A stretch of DNA of 15,983 bases from CAZXNF01 sp050741255 (GTDB taxonomy: Bacteria > Pseudomonadota > Gammaproteobacteria > Burkholderiales > SG8-41), in contig JBOIEQ010000102.1 of assembly GCA_050741255.1 (NCBI GenBank), forward strand, positions 1-15,983, in the 5' to 3' direction. This document shows positions 13,997-15,983 of the stretch, one piece after another. How positions within the stretch are numbered: the first letter of the stretch is position 1; each line of letters begins with the position of its first letter. A program made the translations under genes and the position numbers. The notes beneath the pieces were generated by a model. That model was not told where the DNA came from and searched no databases. It saw only the letters and a list, made by a program, of their open reading frames with translations.

Positions 13997-14070
13997 CCCC
14001 AGTTCGTGAGTTGGTTGTTGGCGTTGTAAGTCGCGCTCGACAGTGGCGCGGTTGAAGCTGTCATACGTAG
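13997..14070 (-). pseudogene. Displaced fragment of an RHS core gene
   Basis: Bases 13997-14040 match 15377-15420 inside the RHS gene at 39 of 44 positions, in the same orientation. On the minus strand the fragment reads 'SSATYNANNQLTNWG', nearly the same as the RHS text 'SSTTYNANNQLTNWG'. Just before it 'TYDSFNRAT' (near 14068-14044) is a typical RHS YD repeat, but it is in a different frame, so the two pieces were joined by a small deletion or insertion. It is not translatable as a unit. It sits between the RAYT element and the candidate immunity gene and looks like the leftover of an older or second RHS copy. Confidence 0.75.
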
Positions 14071-14087
14071 ATAAAGAATTCGACTCA

Positions 14088-14130
14088 GGTACCTTCGGTC
14101 TTAGGTAGCATTGGTCTTGAAGGTGCTACC
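14088..14130. repeat. Hairpin-forming sequence after the candidate immunity gene
   Basis: GGTAGCA (14104-14110) pairs with TGCTACC (14124-14130) over a 13-base loop. GGTACCTT (14088-14095) can also pair with part of the right arm, and GGTCTT occurs twice. It begins five bases after the TAA of the small membrane gene and may end the RHS/immunity transcript, although no T-run follows. Confidence 0.3.
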
Positions 14131-14134
14131 GCTA

Positions 14135-14371
14135 TTATTTTGTCACGAACACCTTATGACACCAACTCTGGAATCCATTGTATAGACCTCGAAATAACAC
14201 GCTTTTCAAAGCAAGCCAATCTAGTGGTAAATAAAACAAGCGAAAAAAACGTGTAGGCGCGACACCAGGAAATCTATAGGTAACAACAAATGCCGCTCCG
14301 GAGGAAAGGAAATACATGACCAATAACAGTCCAACCCAGAAAAGCAATGTGGTCACCGGAATTTCACCCAT
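14135..14371 (-). CDS. Small membrane protein, candidate immunity protein for the RHS toxin
   Basis: This 78-residue protein has one strong membrane segment at about residues 6-32 ('VTTLLFWVGLLLVMYFLSSG' and following). A second aromatic-rich, partly amphipathic stretch ('FFRLFYLPLDWLALKSVLF') runs at about residues 42-60. The C-terminus is basic. I do not recognise a family. The start lies two bases after the RHS stop codon, with GGGGAG inside the end of the RHS gene serving as a possible ribosome site, so it is translated right after the toxin. In RHS systems the gene immediately 3' of the toxin tip normally encodes its cognate immunity protein, and this gene shares the AT-rich composition of the tip. 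Function is inferred from position only. A membrane immunity protein would suit a toxin acting at or through the inner membrane. Confidence 0.65.
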   Translation of the reverse strand: MGEIPVTTLLFWVGLLLVMYFLSSGAAFVVTYRFPGVAPTRFFRLFYLPLDWLALKSVLFRGLYNGFQSWCHKVFVTK

Positions 14372-14373
14372 TG

Positions 14374-15983
14374 TTATTGCGCTCCCCTACAACCCCATAC
14401 TGCGTCACACACTATTTCGCCTAAATCAATGGGAGTGCCAGTTGAGACACTCAAACCGATTGTACCGATCACTCCGACTGGACCTAAGAATTTACATGCC
14501 TTCCCAGCCCAGTGAACTATCGGCTTGTCGCTCTTCCATCTTCCAGGATTCCGGTGGAGATCGGTTTTGTTCCCCCATCTATCGTAACGCTGACGATTTC
14601 CTTTACCATCGTCAACGTCCCAATGTCCGGATGGATCCCAGCTTGCTGACTTGCCGCTCGGATCTCTCCAAGTGCCGCCACGGTCATTCCCCTTTTCAGG
14701 ATGCCACGACCATTTCCCACCAATCCCAGGAGGGGGTTCCGCACCCATATACTGCAACCCTTCAGGATCGATATAACTAATCGGATTTCCGCCAACATAT
14801 GCATAACTATTCATTCCGCCTGCAATGCCAATCGGATCCTCACTTACAAACCTTCCCGACCCTGGCATGAAGTACCTCGCCCGGTAGAAGTAAAGCCCCG
14901 TCCCGTCATTCTCCCGCCCCGTGTATTGCTGGCTATTGTTGTTTGAACCCGTCCCATGCATAGTCTTTCCATACGCCTCGTAGCTATAAGCGTCGGTCAC
15001 CGCCTCGCTCGAGTTCAAAAGCCGAATCACATTGTTATTTGCATCCGGCAGGAAATGCGCTAGCACCGCAGTAGGATTCGTGCCCGTTGATCTGAGGTAG
15101 GTGTCATCCAGTGACAAACCAGTGATGAGATTCGCCGTCACCGACGCTCCGCCACTAGTTCCATCCTTTTCCTGCACAAAGTTTCCACCGTCATACACAA
15201 ACGCGGTAGTCGTCCCGCTCACGGTCTTCGCGATTCTCCTCCCAAACCCGTCGTAACTGAAACTCGCTGTCACCCCGGTTGCGATGCTGGCCAACTGGTC
15301 TCTCGCATTCCACGTGTAGGCGTTGGCCCCGTCCCCGGTCAGATTTCCGTTAAGATCGTACGTGTAAGTCACCCCGCCCCAGTTCGTAAGCTGGTTGTTG
15401 GCGTTGTAGGTCGTGCTGGATACCGTGTTCGGCAGATCTATGGCGGCGAGAGTGCCGCTCGCCTTAGTGCGCCGACCCGAGTCGTCGTAGGTGTATGTCA
15501 AGTCCCCGATGGTCGTGGTGTCGGCTTTCTTGTAGGTAATACTCGAAAGCTGGGATGCATTGTCGTAGGCGTAGTTGATTGTGCTTCCGTTGGCCAGCGT
15601 CGTCACCGTCCGGCGGTTGGCGTTGTCGTAGGTAAATCCGATCGTCTGCGCAGTATTGTTGTTCGATCCACCCGATGCCTGCTGGATCTGGGTCAAGCGG
15701 CTAGCATCGTCCCAGGTGTAGCTGATGGCAGGTTGGCCTGTCACCGTCATGCTGGTGCGACGACCTCCGGCATCGTAGGTATAGGTGACTGTACCCTGCG
15801 GGGTGACCTCCTGGGTCAGGCGGTCGAGACCGTCGTAGGTGCGGGTGATGGTGCCGCCCACGGTATCGACGATCTGGGTCAGCCGGTCGCCGGCGTCCCA
15901 GGTGTTGGTGACTGTGCTCGTGTAAGTGGTGGGGCTGCCGGTGGTGGCGCCGTATCCGTACTGCGTTACCCGTCCGAGGCCGT
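14374..15983 (-). CDS. RHS repeat protein, 3' part with polymorphic C-terminal toxin domain (5' end outside the window)
   Basis: The frame is open to the window edge, giving 535 visible residues. YD repeats run through most of it ('RTYDGLDRLTQ', 'YTYDAGGRRTSM', 'FTYDNANRRT', 'YTYDDSGRRT', 'YTYDLNGNLTGDG', 'FSYDGFGRRIAK'). They form the beta-cage shell that encloses the toxin. The RHS core end follows: 'YTGRENDGTGLYFYRARYF', 'GRFVSEDPIGIAGGMNSYAYVGGNPISYIDPEGL', with the DPEGL cleavage/exchange point near 14769-14755. The tip of about 125 residues has 'GGKWSW', 'RGGTWRDPSGKSASWDPSGHWDVDDG', 'NRQRYDRWGN', then a hydrophobic tail. The central motif resembles domains labelled polymorphic toxin type 37, a family I recall only by pattern. 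Such proteins are delivered by contact or type VI systems and kill competitors. The tip is much more AT-rich than the core. Confidence 0.9.
   Translation of the reverse strand, partial: GLGRVTQYGYGATTGSPTTYTSTVTNTWDAGDRLTQIVDTVGGTITRTYDGLDRLTQEVTPQGTVTYTYDAGGRRTSMTVTGQPAISYTWDDASRLTQIQQASGGSNNNTAQTIGFTYDNANRRTVTTLANGSTINYAYDNASQLSSITYKKADTTTIGDLTYTYDDSGRRTKASGTLAAIDLPNTVSSTTYNANNQLTNWGGVTYTYDLNGNLTGDGANAYTWNARDQLASIATGVTASFSYDGFGRRIAKTVSGTTTAFVYDGGNFVQEKDGTSGGASVTANLITGLSLDDTYLRSTGTNPTAVLAHFLPDANNNVIRLLNSSEAVTDAYSYEAYGKTMHGTGSNNNSQQYTGRENDGTGLYFYRARYFMPGSGRFVSEDPIGIAGGMNSYAYVGGNPISYIDPEGLQYMGAEPPPGIGGKWSWHPEKGNDRGGTWRDPSGKSASWDPSGHWDVDDGKGNRQRYDRWGNKTDLHRNPGRWKSDKPIVHWAGKACKFLGPVGVIGTIGLSVSTGTPIDLGEIVCDAVWGCRGAQ

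Noticed and set aside
14517..14804. 95-codon minus-strand frame inside the RHS toxin tip (possible nested gene)
   Set aside because: It lies in an alternative frame of the conserved RHS end and tip, with no ribosome site or recognised motif.
13076..15983. CRISPR array or tandem repeat suggested by repeated 'gtcgtaggt'-like words
   Set aside because: These are the recurring YD-repeat codons of the RHS gene, with irregular spacing and coding explanation.

Overview
The window looks like chromosomal DNA of a high-GC betaproteobacterium, probably Burkholderiales-like. Two orphan Bug-family (tripartite tricarboxylate) solute-binding proteins, a molybdenum hydroxylase and ergothioneine genes are typical of that group. 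Species cannot be told from the sequence. Genes are dense and no gene-free stretch exceeds about 200 bases.

Left part (1-6650). After a small alpha/beta-barrel protein (109-462, +), almost everything is on the minus strand. Read 5' to 3' it is: Bug protein 2, amidohydrolase 2 and a GNAT acetyltransferase, closed by a hairpin/T-run terminator; then the sulfoxide synthase egtB; then amidohydrolase 1 and Bug protein 1. The pairing of an amidohydrolase with a periplasmic Bug receptor occurs twice and suggests two uptake-and-hydrolysis modules for carboxylated compounds.

Centre (6651-10235). A plus-strand operon, divergent from Bug protein 2, encodes a [2Fe-2S] subunit, a molybdopterin catalytic subunit (IorAB/NicAB type, ATGA overlap) and an alpha/beta hydrolase with a complete catalytic triad. 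Together with the divergent receptor and amidohydrolase this looks like a catabolic locus for an aromatic or N-heterocyclic acid. The substrate is unknown.

Right-centre (10236-13070). A 125-bp inverted-repeat element separates the convergent operons. On the minus strand lie a quinone oxidoreductase, egtD (histidine trimethylation), a small membrane protein translationally coupled to egtD, and a 37-aa THX/bS31-type ribosomal protein gene with its own good promoter. egtD and egtB should cooperate in ergothioneine synthesis, but they lie about 7 kb apart.

Right end (13076-15983). This is accessory DNA. It holds a REP-associated tyrosine transposase reading frame broken by three in-frame stops and bounded by inverted repeats, a displaced scrap of RHS core sequence, a small membrane protein that is a candidate immunity protein, and the 3' part of an RHS polymorphic toxin gene that runs off the window. 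The toxin tip and candidate immunity gene are clearly more AT-rich than the rest, as expected for exchanged toxin cassettes.
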